The notes under the pieces: model-generated
What the model saw: the letters and a program-made list of their open reading frames with translations, nothing else
What the model was told of the DNA's origin: nothing
Database searches by the model: none
Program-made: the position numbers and the translations under genes
In this document: positions 18,715 to 26,814 of the stretch, piece by piece
How the letters are laid out: every line of letters begins with the position of its first letter
Position numbering within the stretch: the first letter of the stretch is position 1
Source of the DNA: Pseudanabaena minima
GTDB taxonomy: Bacteria; Cyanobacteriota; Cyanobacteriia; Pseudanabaenales; Pseudanabaenaceae
Length of the DNA stretch: 64,000 nt
NCBI RefSeq assembly: GCF_051131155.1
Contig: NZ_CP159508.1
Span: 4,216,001 to 4,280,000, forward strand
Direction: 5' to 3'

Positions 18715-18972
18715 TTGTTTGACCAACCTTTACCCCGCGATCCCAGAACAGGACTACCAATTCCCGACTCTCCCTATCCACATACTCAAATTGGTTCACG
18801 CACCAGTCGGCGTACAGGAGACACATATCGCCAAGCCAGAGAATTTGGCTATGATGGCGAAATTATTAGAGACATTGATTTTACCAATCATCGTCGTGCT
18901 GACCATACCAATCCCCATCAACATCGCTATAATCAAGTTACAGGAAAGCGACAGTCTGCCGAACCACTATAG
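18715..18972 (+). CDS. Orphan polymorphic-toxin C-terminal domain
   Basis: 85 residues if the TTG at 18715 is used; the frame opens only at 18658 with no ATG or GTG and no Shine-Dalgarno. The segment PDSPYPHTQIGSRTSRRTGD and the His-rich end DFTNHRRADHTNPHQHRYN closely resemble the catalytic tips of RHS and other polymorphic toxins (I recall a 'type 24' toxin family, but the number is uncertain). No delivery domain is attached, so it is probably a displaced toxin tip or a remnant. The next gene, 18 bases downstream, would fit an immunity protein. Whether it is expressed is unclear. Confidence 0.6.
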   Translation: MFDQPLPRDPRTGLPIPDSPYPHTQIGSRTSRRTGDTYRQAREFGYDGEIIRDIDFTNHRRADHTNPHQHRYNQVTGKRQSAEPL

Positions 18973-18990
18973 CTTTTCAGGAAAATAAAA

Positions 18991-19461
18991 ATGTCTAATG
19001 TAATTGAAATCAAATATCAGGATAACCAAGGCGCATCAACCATTGAACTGATAGACCTATTAAACCTGATTGCACAGGACAAACAAAAACTTGTCTGGTC
19101 AATTTTAGATCTCGAAGCGATCGGCGACATCAGCACGATTTGGGAAAGAGGCATCCTAGATTTAGAAGAGAATATCAAAGACTTACCACAAGGATTAATC
19201 TTGAGTTGGCAGATGCTAGTTCTATTAGTCAGAAAATTTGATCAAGTAATTAATACCGTCATCGTTGGTTGTCAAGAAGTATCTCGAATCCCCTCTTTAA
19301 AACCAGATATAGATCTTGATGCACCTTGCGAAATCGTTTTAGAACTAATTGATAGTTCTGTTTGGCGCATTTATTCTAAAGACGAAAGATTATTGCAGCA
19401 CCTACAGCATGAATTTACCAACGTTCGACAAGTAGAAGCGATCGCCGAAGTTTTATACTAG
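18991..19461 (+). CDS. Probable immunity protein of the orphan toxin
   Basis: 156 residues, acidic, no signal peptide, no recognised family. It begins with VIEIKYQDNQGASTIELIDL and is mainly alpha/beta in appearance. AGGA at 18979-18982, 8 bases before the ATG, is a good ribosome binding site. Position is the main evidence: it directly follows the toxin tip on the same strand, the standard toxin-immunity order. Acidic cytoplasmic character fits a neutraliser of a basic, His-rich nuclease-like toxin. The gene is intact although its partner lacks a proper start, as seen when immunity genes are kept as orphans. Confidence 0.55.
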   Translation: MSNVIEIKYQDNQGASTIELIDLLNLIAQDKQKLVWSILDLEAIGDISTIWERGILDLEENIKDLPQGLILSWQMLVLLVRKFDQVINTVIVGCQEVSRIPSLKPDIDLDAPCEIVLELIDSSVWRIYSKDERLLQHLQHEFTNVRQVEAIAEVLY

Positions 19462-19635
19462 CGATCTCGCACCTAAAATCATTTTTAAAATTTTCTTTTC
19501 TTTCCGATCGCACTGTAGATATGCTGATAGGCGATCGCAGTCCACAAACACCATCATCATAAAATCTAGCTGTTTGCTTAATATTGCGTCATAATGGGGG
19601 GTAAACCTTAGCAAACTTTGATCTAGTTTAGAAAA

Positions 19636-22512
19636 ATGACATCTGCGCCTAAAGCCAAATCTGAGAATCCAGCCAGTAATCCCGAATACAAAGATACTGT
19701 TAACTTGCCCCAAACCGACTTTTCGATGCGGGCAAATGCAATTATTCGTGAGCCAGAGATTCAAAAATTTTGGGCAGAGCAGGGCATTTATGAAGAATTA
19801 AGTAGCAATAATAAGGGTGATATTTTTACGCTCCATGATGGTCCTCCCTACGCTAACGGCACATTACACATGGGTCATGCCTTGGGCAAATCGTTGAAAG
19901 ATATTATTAATCGCTATCAACTGTTGCGAGGACGCAAAGCTCGTTACGTCTTAGGTTGGGACTGTCACGGATTGCCAATTGAGCTTAAAGTGTTACAAAA
20001 TATCAAACCTGAGGAACGGGCAAAACTGACTCCTTTAGAGTTGCGACAAAGGGCTAAGGAGTTTGCTCTACAAACTATTGACGAACAGGCGGCAGTTTTT
20101 AAGCGTTTAGGTGTTTGGGGTGATTATGAAAATGCCTATTACACGATGAAGCCCGAATATGAAGCCGCCCAGATTGCTGTGTTTAGTAAAATGGCACTCA
20201 AAGGCTATATCTATCGCGGGCTTAAGCCAGTTTATTGGTCGCCTAGTTCCCATACTGCCCTCGCAGAAGCGGAATTGGAATATCCCGAAAATCATATTTC
20301 GCGCAGTATTTATGTTGCTTTCCCAGTAACTCAACCTAGCGATAAGTTAAAAGCGATCGCTGATCTCACCAATCTACATGCCGTGATCTGGACAACTACT
20401 CCTTGGACAATTCCCGCTAACTTGGGTATTAGTGCTAATCCCCATCTGAGTTACAGCATCGTGGCGGCTGGTGATAAATATTACATCGTGGCAACAGAAT
20501 TGGTGGAGAAGCTAGCCGCCACCTTTGAGCAAGCTTTGGAAGTTAAACATACCTTTAAAGGAGATGTTCTCGAAGGAACGATCGCCAAGCATCCCATTGT
20601 CGATCGCCCTAGTCCGATTGTCTTAGGCGATCACGTCACCGCCGAATCAGGTACAGGCTTAGTCCATACCGCGCCTAATCATGGTCAGGATGACTTTGTC
20701 GTGGGCAGAAAATATCATTTAGGCATGATTTCCCTTGTGGACGATCGCGGTATTTTCAATGAAGATGCTGGCGCAGAACTCGCAGGTTTGAGTGTTCTCA
20801 AAGAAGGAAATGCCAAGGTTGTGGAAATCTTGACTGCTAATGGAACCCTGATTAAAGAAGAAGCCTATAACCACAAATATCCCTACGATTGGCGCACCAA
20901 GAAGCCCGTAATTGTTCGCGCTACCGAGCAATGGTTTGCCTCCGTTGATGGTTTCCGCGAAGAAGCTTTGAAATCGATCAAGGAAGTTAACTGGATTCCT
21001 GCGATCGGTGAGAATCGGATTACTTCAATGGTGCAAGAGCGATCGGACTGGTGTATTTCCCGTCAGCGCACTTGGGGCGTGCCAATTCCCGTATTCTATG
21101 ACGAAGAAACTAACGAACCTTTACTTACGGAAGAAACTATTAATCACATTCAAGAACTGATTCGTGAGCATGGCTCCGATGTGTGGTGGCAAAAGGAAGT
21201 AGAAGAGTTACTCCCTGCATCCTATCAAAATAACGGTCGCAAGTATCGCAAGGGTACGGACACAATGGACGTCTGGTTTGATTCTGGTTCCTCATGGGCA
21301 GGGGTTTTAGGTGGTGAGAGCCATGATTCTCATCTAGTTCCCTACGAGCTAAATTACCCTGCGGATATCTATCTCGAAGGTTCCGATCAACATCGTGGCT
21401 GGTTCCAATCTTCACTCCTAACTAGTGTGGCAACCAATGGCTATGCACCTTATAAGACGGTGTTAACCCATGGCTTTTTGCTAGATGAAAAGGGACAGAA
21501 AATGAGTAAATCCCTTGGTAATATCGTTGATCCGATGGTGGTCATCAATGGTGGTAAAGATCAAAAGAAAGAACCTCCTTACGGTGCGGATGTTGTTCGC
21601 CTTTGGGCAGCAAGTGTGGACTACAGCAGTGATGTTCCTGTGGGTAAGACGATTTTGGCGCAGATGTCCGATGTATCGCGCAAGATTCGCAATACTGCGC
21701 GATTTTTACTCAGCAATCTCTTTGACTTTCAACCTGCGGAACAGCTAGTGCCTTATGCCGATCTCACCGAAAGCGATCGCTACATCCTGCATCGCCTCGC
21801 CGAAGTCACCAAGGATATCACCGAGGCATACGAGAAGTTCCAATTCTCACGATTCTTCCAAACCATCCAAAATTTCTGCACGGTGGATCTTTCTAATTTC
21901 TATTTAGACATTGCCAAAGATCGCCTTTATATCAGTGCGCCTAACGCTCCGCGTCGCCGCAGTTGCCAAACCGTGTTGATGTATTGCCTAGAAGCCATTG
22001 CCAAGGCGATCGCCCCAGTGCTTGCCCACACTGCTGAGGATATCTGGCAACACTTACCCTATCCTGCACCCGCCAAGTCTGTATTCCAGTCGGGTTGGTT
22101 TATTGTGCATACCGAATGGTACAAGCCCGAACTTGCCGCCAAGTGGGATTATCTGCGTGATGTCCGTTCTGAGGTGAATAAAGTCTTAGAATCCGCCAGA
22201 ACTGGCAAACTGATCGGTGCACCCTTAGAAGCGAAGGTCTTACTAGTTTCCACCGATGCAACTCAGAAGGCTTATCTAGAATCCTTAGGAGAAGATTTGC
22301 GCTATCTCTTCATCGTGTCACAGGTCGAGCTTGTCGATAGCTTACCTGATGCTGACTTTAAGGGAGAGGCTACCAATTTACAAATTGCGATCGCGAAAGC
22401 CGATGGCGAGAAATGCCCCCGTTGCTGGAACTACTCCACCCATATCGGTGAGTCTACCGAGCATCCCCACATCTGCGATCGCTGCGTCGGCGCATTAGCA
22501 GGTGATTTTTAG
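19636..22512 (+). CDS. ileS: Isoleucyl-tRNA synthetase
   Basis: 958 residues, full length. The enzyme charges tRNA-Ile and edits mischarged valine. HIGH-type motif HMGH at 78-81, the KMSKS loop at 622-626, the editing-domain sequence VIWTTTPWTIPANL, and a C-terminal zinc finger (CPRCW ... CDRC, about 925-955). The ATG at 19636 precedes the expected class Ia N terminus and has no obvious Shine-Dalgarno. No T-box leader is seen. The final 18 codons are duplicated, mostly with synonymous changes, at 24073-24126 beyond the next two genes. Confidence 0.97.
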   Translation: MTSAPKAKSENPASNPEYKDTVNLPQTDFSMRANAIIREPEIQKFWAEQGIYEELSSNNKGDIFTLHDGPPYANGTLHMGHALGKSLKDIINRYQLLRGRKARYVLGWDCHGLPIELKVLQNIKPEERAKLTPLELRQRAKEFALQTIDEQAAVFKRLGVWGDYENAYYTMKPEYEAAQIAVFSKMALKGYIYRGLKPVYWSPSSHTALAEAELEYPENHISRSIYVAFPVTQPSDKLKAIADLTNLHAVIWTTTPWTIPANLGISANPHLSYSIVAAGDKYYIVATELVEKLAATFEQALEVKHTFKGDVLEGTIAKHPIVDRPSPIVLGDHVTAESGTGLVHTAPNHGQDDFVVGRKYHLGMISLVDDRGIFNEDAGAELAGLSVLKEGNAKVVEILTANGTLIKEEAYNHKYPYDWRTKKPVIVRATEQWFASVDGFREEALKSIKEVNWIPAIGENRITSMVQERSDWCISRQRTWGVPIPVFYDEETNEPLLTEETINHIQELIREHGSDVWWQKEVEELLPASYQNNGRKYRKGTDTMDVWFDSGSSWAGVLGGESHDSHLVPYELNYPADIYLEGSDQHRGWFQSSLLTSVATNGYAPYKTVLTHGFLLDEKGQKMSKSLGNIVDPMVVINGGKDQKKEPPYGADVVRLWAASVDYSSDVPVGKTILAQMSDVSRKIRNTARFLLSNLFDFQPAEQLVPYADLTESDRYILHRLAEVTKDITEAYEKFQFSRFFQTIQNFCTVDLSNFYLDIAKDRLYISAPNAPRRRSCQTVLMYCLEAIAKAIAPVLAHTAEDIWQHLPYPAPAKSVFQSGWFIVHTEWYKPELAAKWDYLRDVRSEVNKVLESARTGKLIGAPLEAKVLLVSTDATQKAYLESLGEDLRYLFIVSQVELVDSLPDADFKGEATNLQIAIAKADGEKCPRCWNYSTHIGESTEHPHICDRCVGALAGDF

Positions 22513-22531
22513 CTCAATGTGATTAGGTGGT

Positions 22532-22580
22532 TATAAAAAATACTAGAGGATTTAATTCTTTATCCTCTAGTATTTTTTAT
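22532..22580. terminator. ileS terminator
   Basis: ATAAAAAATACTAGAGGA pairs with TCCTCTAGTATTTTTTAT across a 12-base loop. T runs on both strands make it suitable as a bidirectional terminator between ileS and the convergent EF-Tu-D3-like gene. Confidence 0.8.
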
Positions 22581-22618
22581 AGCAAATGTTACAAAATCTT
22601 TTGCAAGTTTAGTAACAT

Positions 22619-23134
22619 TCACGAAATTGGAAACTCTTCATACTCAATAGAAATATCTTGATCTATATTCTTACTGGCAATAACCTTCGTTAGGGCTGGG
22701 TGAGTCAACCTATTTCTCTTTACTTCTATTAGCGAAACTCTACCTCTTTTCCTCTGTGACGAGTCTTTTAGCTTACGAGATAAAGCTGTCATTCTAGTTA
22801 TATGCTTGACAGATAAAACTTCTCCATTAGCTACTACCCTACCTCCTTCTGTAACATGAAACCTCATACCTTCCTCAAGTTGAGGGGCAACGAGATCGGA
22901 TATAAGAAAATTCATTTCAGCAATATCAGTACGAGTTGGAAGTCTTAGACCACTTTCTATCTTCGCTGGAAAATGCAAAATGATACTGAATAGCTGTACA
23001 TTTTCTTCTGTAAAGTATGCTGTAGCAGCATAGTCAGCAGTGCCAATAGGTCTTTTCCTGCCACCCTGTTCAGCCTTTAACCAACTAAGTGAAACTGTTG
23101 CAAAATTTCTTGATTGGTCTTTATTTCTAGACAT
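22619..23134 (-). CDS. Stand-alone EF-Tu domain III-like protein
   Basis: 171 residues without any GTPase domain. Residues about 22-107 resemble domain III of elongation factor Tu: GGRKRPIGTADYAATAYF parallels the EF-Tu GGRHTPF..YRPQFYF strand, and EEGMRFHVTEGGRVVANGEV parallels EKGLRFAIREGGRTVGAGVV. A basic C-terminal extension (about 110-171) is unique. It overlaps the preceding ART-like gene by 8 bases (ATGTCTAG), so the two are probably translationally coupled. A free domain III could mimic the tRNA- and EF-Ts-contacting face of EF-Tu or act as a decoy or antitoxin for the upstream protein; this is inference. Confidence 0.7.
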   Translation of the reverse strand: MSRNKDQSRNFATVSLSWLKAEQGGRKRPIGTADYAATAYFTEENVQLFSIILHFPAKIESGLRLPTRTDIAEMNFLISDLVAPQLEEGMRFHVTEGGRVVANGEVLSVKHITRMTALSRKLKDSSQRKRGRVSLIEVKRNRLTHPALTKVIASKNIDQDISIEYEEFPIS

Positions 23135-23501
23135 TATTTTTTTGCCTCTTGATTTGCCATGAATTAAGTGGTTTTAGTTGATCTAAAAACTCTTCGTAAA
23201 TGGATACTCCATCACCAATATTATCTATATTCTTAGCATGAAACATTGTTGTTGCAACATTAGAGGTAATACTGGCTTTCACAACATAGAATATATCAAT
23301 ATTTTCTTTGTCAAAATAGAAAACTTCACCCCATTTCTTAGCATCTTCAAAGCTCTTTAAAAACCATTTTGACTCCATTGAACGACCAAGAGGATGTGGT
23401 CTAAATTTTCCACATAATTTTATGTCCTCTAACTCTTCTACACCAACTGCTCTGTATAAATCAATTACTGAAGGATTCAAATTAAGTTCGCTTTGTGCCA
23501 T
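23127..23501 (-). CDS. Small ADP-ribosyltransferase-like protein
   Basis: 124 residues. The pattern LYRAVGVEELEDIKLCGKF, then SMESKWFLKSFEDAKKWG, then a late acidic segment SIYEEFLDQLKPL resembles the arginine, serine and glutamate positions of small ART-fold toxin domains found at the ends of polymorphic toxins. The family assignment is by eye only. It is the first gene of a two-gene operon with the EF-Tu domain III-like gene, overlapping it by 8 bases. The pair is AT-rich, lies between two copies of the ileS 3' end and looks imported. It may modify a translation component, but no activity is shown. Confidence 0.55.
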   Translation of the reverse strand: MAQSELNLNPSVIDLYRAVGVEELEDIKLCGKFRPHPLGRSMESKWFLKSFEDAKKWGEVFYFDKENIDIFYVVKASITSNVATTMFHAKNIDNIGDGVSIYEEFLDQLKPLNSWQIKRQKNNV

Positions 23502-24072
23502 AGTGACAATCTATTTTCTAGATAAAATCCCCACAAAAGGCACTCCCAGAATTTTAAGCCCTTGAGACGCAGGCTTTAAATTTATTATATAGCAGTTCTA
23601 TATCATTTGTGGATTTTTTTGGTTTGTGGAAGGACACCCCATCGGGGTGTCCTTCCACAAACCATTTAGGATTGCTATACATAAATTTATGTTTGATAGT
23701 GGACGCTAGACAGATAATCAGCAATTCTCATTGTAAAAACTGATTTCATAATGAGAATTGCTGATAGATAATACGAGATGAAGTTTTGAGATATTTATGC
23801 TGAAACAGTTTTAATCAATGAGATTACTTTGATCACTCATATTGAGCATCTATAGCGATCGCTATGTTGGTGTGATCGTAGGTATTTTTAAAAGTCAATG
23901 TGTGTGTATGTTTCTTTGGGCGTAAAAGTGCTTTAATGCAAAACCAAATTAGTAACTTTTACTCGCTGAAACCCTTATAAAATAAGAAAAAAGTGCTTTA
24001 AGGCAAACCCAAGAAAATGAAATAAAGATGAAGCCGCCTTGTTGATTTAGTGTTGAGTTGATTGTGTCGGTT
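23502..24072. other. Gene-free region with two large inverted repeats
   Basis: Holds a perfect hairpin with 21-base arms GGTTTGTGGAAGGACACCCC around ATC (23620-23664) and a second inverted repeat ATCAGCAATTCTCATT with a 17-base loop (23717-23765). The motif AAGTGCTTTAA.GCAAA occurs twice (near 23927-23945 and 23992-24008). No ORF is supported. The upstream part contains the promoter of the ART/EF-Tu-D3 operon. Confidence 0.5.
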
Positions 24073-24126
24073 GAGCATCCCCATATTTGCGATCGCTGTG
24101 TCGGCGCATTAGCAGATACTTTTTAA
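24073..24126 (+). pseudogene. Detached relic of the ileS 3' end
   Basis: Encodes EHPHICDRCVGALADTF and a stop, against EHPHICDRCVGALAGDF at the end of the intact ileS (22459-22512). The His, Ile and Cys codon changes are synonymous and only the last three residues differ. No start or upstream ileS sequence is attached. This is best read as the original or a related allele's ileS end, displaced by insertion of the DNA between the two copies. Confidence 0.85.
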
Positions 24127-24163
24127 ATTAAAGAGGCGGTGCTTTGCACCGCCTCTTTAATTT
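24125..24163. terminator. Hairpin terminator after the ileS relic
   Basis: AAATTAAAGAGGCGGTGC pairs perfectly around TTT. It abuts the relic stop and lies 16 bases past the stop of the convergent amidase gene. Confidence 0.75.
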
Positions 24164-24178
24164 GGGATTCTAAAGTGT

Positions 24179-25159
24179 TTATGAACAGCCAATGGAAATT
24201 TCTTTGACTCTGGGATAGGTACTGAGTAACTTTTGGAAAAGATTAAAATTGAAACTGCGAGGATCGATACGTGAGCCAGAGCGATCGACAATTTTGTGGG
24301 TAGTAATGCGTTCTAACGGCACATCAGTCTTAGCAACTAACCATGCTAGAGACTGATACTGAGCTTCTGTATATCCGCTATGGGTATAACCATTATGCAT
24401 TCCATCCTGAGGAGTTTCTAGAGAAATGTGATAGGCGAAGTTATTTACAGAACTGGGATAGCGTGGATTAGTCTGGATTGCTTCTTTACCTAAGGAACTT
24501 ACAAAAACAGAATTTCCTGCTCCAAAGGCGCGTTTATCTGGTGGCACAAAATAGATAATCGTTCCATCGATCGCAATTAACGTATGATAACTAGCCTGGT
24601 TATCTTCATCGGTATGGAATTCTTGAAAAAAGTTAATGACGCTATTAGCAGAGCCAACAGTTTCATGCAGGACAATAATGGGTGGGAGATTTGCAGGATT
24701 ACCTGAGAGATCTTTGAGATAGCGTTCGCCATAATTGGAAGCCGCCGCCAACGCAATAATTTCTCTAGGACTATAGTTTAGAGATTTTGGAGAAGGAGTA
24801 TTATTAGTCTCAGGATTCTGATTTTGTTTAGATTCAGGGGGTGGTAGGGGCTTCCGAAATCTATCCAAAGTAATCGCAATGGAAGTTAGCTTTGCAGGTA
24901 ATGACGGACTGGGGGGATTTGCGGGTGGTTGTAGTTCACAGCCTACTACTGGAGATGATAGATTTACTTCTGGTGAAAAATTAATATTTTGGAAATTTTG
25001 TTTTAGCTTTGATGGCGTATTTTGCTGGGTAACTTTCTGGCTAGGTTCTATAAACTTTGCATCAGCGATCACCTTAGTTTTAGCTGGCTCAGCATAGATA
25101 ATTAATATTATCAGGGTCAGAAAAAAGAAGGCGATCGCTATTAATCTTTTAAATTGCAT
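24179..25159 (-). CDS. N-acetylmuramoyl-L-alanine amidase (Amidase_2)
   Basis: 326 residues. A single hydrophobic N-terminal segment (about 5-24) acts as signal or anchor, followed by a Pro/Ser/Asn-rich linker to about 125. The Amidase_2 domain covers about 150-315, with zinc-ligand motifs IIVLHETVG and ITTHKIVD plus RIDPRSF, and the substrate-side ISLETPQDG. This class cleaves the bond between muramic acid and the stem peptide in peptidoglycan, acting in the periplasm for recycling or septum splitting. It is monocistronic and convergent with the ileS relic. Confidence 0.85.
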   Translation of the reverse strand: MQFKRLIAIAFFFLTLIILIIYAEPAKTKVIADAKFIEPSQKVTQQNTPSKLKQNFQNINFSPEVNLSSPVVGCELQPPANPPSPSLPAKLTSIAITLDRFRKPLPPPESKQNQNPETNNTPSPKSLNYSPREIIALAAASNYGERYLKDLSGNPANLPPIIVLHETVGSANSVINFFQEFHTDEDNQASYHTLIAIDGTIIYFVPPDKRAFGAGNSVFVSSLGKEAIQTNPRYPSSVNNFAYHISLETPQDGMHNGYTHSGYTEAQYQSLAWLVAKTDVPLERITTHKIVDRSGSRIDPRSFNFNLFQKLLSTYPRVKEISIGCS

Positions 25160-25247
25160 AGTCGGTTTTAGAGTTTGGGTCTAACATAAATCTATTTGGT
25201 AATTAAACAAACCACAATATTTATATTGAAAGTGTTGCTTAGGACAT

Positions 25248-25302
25248 AAAACCCAAATAAATAAAGGCGGCGCGAAGCGCCGCCTTTATTTATTTGGGTT
25301 TT
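25248..25302. repeat. Long hairpin with GGCGGCGC-GAA-GCGCCGCC core
   Basis: Perfect 26-base arms beginning AAAACCCAAATAAATAAAGG. The preceding CTTAGGACATAAAACCC matches the end of the MITE-like family described at 31213-31326. It lies in a divergent gap, so it is not a terminator for either flanking gene. Confidence 0.7.
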
Positions 25303-25413
25303 TACTTTCATGAATAGTGGTGTGAGACTGGAGATCACTATATGATGAGATAGATATCTTCACGTTCCAAAATTAGGCGATCGCCAATTTTTGCACTTAA
25401 ACAACTAAACTCT

Positions 25414-25764
25414 ATGGAAATATTGACAGTGCCGACAGAGGTTCGTACTCTCCATCCTGAAAGCACTTTGGGCAAAATATATCTAGACTGGATGCCTCAA
25501 CCAGGTGACTATATTGATTTGGAAGGTCAAACTTATACAGTCTTAGAACGTCGCCATCGATATCAGTTTCGTAGAGGTAAATACAACTTATTTAGAGTTT
25601 TAGTTTATGTACAAACTGCTCCAGAAAATTTGGAGAGAAGCTTAATCAATGGGCGTTGGGTTTTAGGGGATAGTAATTGTCGATATAACGCTGGCTCAGA
25701 GATAATGCGTTGTGCTGTCAATCCCAATGGTCCATGTCAAGGTTGTCGCTTTTGGGAAGCATAA
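25414..25764 (+). CDS. Small conserved cyanobacterial protein (DUF6464-like)
   Basis: 116 residues. The N-terminal half contains a beta-barrel-like segment (PGDYIDLEGQTYTVLERRH). The C terminus has four cysteines in CRYN, RCAV and GPCQGCRFWE, compatible with a metal site. It resembles the cyanobacterial DUF6464 family by memory of its Cys-rich end. Its function is unknown. It has its own terminator and no operon partner. Confidence 0.7.
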   Translation: MEILTVPTEVRTLHPESTLGKIYLDWMPQPGDYIDLEGQTYTVLERRHRYQFRRGKYNLFRVLVYVQTAPENLERSLINGRWVLGDSNCRYNAGSEIMRCAVNPNGPCQGCRFWEA

Positions 25765-25825
25765 AAAAGGAGTCGCTTAGCGACTCCTTTTTTATAGGTG
25801 CAATTTGCCATAGGCAAATTGCACC
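25761..25825 (+). terminator. Two consecutive terminator hairpins
   Basis: ATAAAAAAGGAGTCGC around TTA (25761-25795) is a strong bidirectional terminator that overlaps the stop codon. A second hairpin GGTGCAATTTGCC around ATA (25797-25825) follows, 10 bases from the stop of the convergent gene. Confidence 0.75.
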
Positions 25826-25834
25826 TTGCATTCT

Positions 25835-26335
25835 TTAGAATTGAACGCCTACACCTGCTTGGAGTGAAGTGCCTGCGGAGCCATTGCTTTGACCATTAAA
25901 TGGAATTACAGCGTTGCTATAAAGCAGAACACGCTTGTTAAGGCTGACTTCTACCCCAGGTTGCAAAGCGAAGGAAGTTTGATTACCTGTCAAACTGCTA
26001 TCTCCACCAACTTTAAACGATGCACCAGCACCAAGATAAACATTAGTGCGATCGCCTACGGGCAAATCATAGGAAACAGTAGGTACAACAGAAGTTCCAC
26101 CATTACCAAAGAGAACAGAACTTCTAGCCGAAATTGGCACACCGTCAAATTTATAGCGACCTGCTAAGTTTGCGCCAACTACTGAAGGATTTGTAGCAAA
26201 GCTTTGGAGGGAGATACCAGCACCTAAATAGCTACCAGGTGATTTTACTTCCTCGGCTGAGGCGATCGCGCTAAAGGAGGTAATAACAGAAGTAGCGATC
26301 GCAAGTCCTAAAGAGATTTTTGTAAGGGATTTCAT
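25835..26335 (-). CDS. Small exported beta-barrel-like protein
   Basis: 166 residues from the ATG at 26335 (AGGA upstream); an in-frame ATG at 26353 has no ribosome binding site. A typical signal peptide (about 1-27, LGLAIATSVITSFSAIASA) precedes about eight amphipathic strands: GAGISLQSF, VSYDLPVGDRTNVYLGAGAS, VEVSLNKRVLLYSNAVIPF, and a final GTSLQAGVGVQF. The phenylalanine at the C-terminus is typical of outer-membrane barrels. It is probably a small OmpW/OmpA-like barrel; the substrate is unknown. Confidence 0.7.
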   Translation of the reverse strand: MKSLTKISLGLAIATSVITSFSAIASAEEVKSPGSYLGAGISLQSFATNPSVVGANLAGRYKFDGVPISARSSVLFGNGGTSVVPTVSYDLPVGDRTNVYLGAGASFKVGGDSSLTGNQTSFALQPGVEVSLNKRVLLYSNAVIPFNGQSNGSAGTSLQAGVGVQF

Positions 26336-26814
26336 GATTTGGAGTTCCTGCATTGGTTTGCTGTTTGATATGACTCTTTTGACTGGAGAGAATGGGCATT
26401 GTTCCCATAGTTCCCTTAGTACTAAAAAGAGTAGAAACCCTTGTTCTGAAAGGGTTTCTACTCTTTTGAAGAGATTCTATCTCTCTACAATCATGCTAAT
26501 GGGTGACCCATATCTAAGAAACTTCGCTCAAAAAGATAGGAGATACAAAGTATCTCCTATCTTTTTGGGAATCATGCAAAACAGAAAGCTGGTTAGGACA
26601 TATAGCTGTCGCCATTCTTGTTAGGACACAAAACTAGAAGACGAGCGGCAGTGCTTCGCGCCGCTACTCGCTTCTTGGGTTTTGATTTGTGACTATAGCT
26701 ATAAAACCCAAATAGTGTGAGGCGGTGTTTCGCGCCGCCTCACACTATTGTCCTAATACAGGTGGCTATAGCTGTTAAAAGTGTAGGGGCAATTCATGAA
26801 TTGCCCCTACACTT
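26336..26814. other. Repeat-filled gap without genes
   Basis: Contains hairpins AAAAGAGTAGAAACCC (26425-26467) and AAAAAGATAGGAGATA (26530-26566), a composite MITE-like repeat (26602-26773), and a perfect palindromic hairpin GTGTAGGGGCAATTCATGAA (26773-26820) that overlaps the stop of the oxidoreductase gene and probably terminates it. Confidence 0.6.
26602..26773. mobile_element. Composite MITE-like repeat
   Basis: Begins ATAGCTGTCGCCATTCTTG.TTAGGACA and ends AATACAGGTGGCTATAGCT, the reverse complements of the two ends of the copy at 31213-31326. Two GC-core hairpins lie inside (near 26637-26675 and 26704-26746), so it may be one element inserted in or next to another. Confidence 0.6.

Noticed and set aside
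18719..18988. Second frame over the toxin tip (89 residues)
   Set aside because: Hydrophobic translation with no match to the toxin pattern; it starts at TTG and ends inside the next gene's leader.
19462..19635. T-box riboswitch before ileS
   Set aside because: No T-box sequence or specifier hairpin seen; the gap is short.
22619..24178. Prophage or integrative element at ileS
   Set aside because: No integrase, capsid or recombinase is present; only the duplicated ileS end supports insertion.
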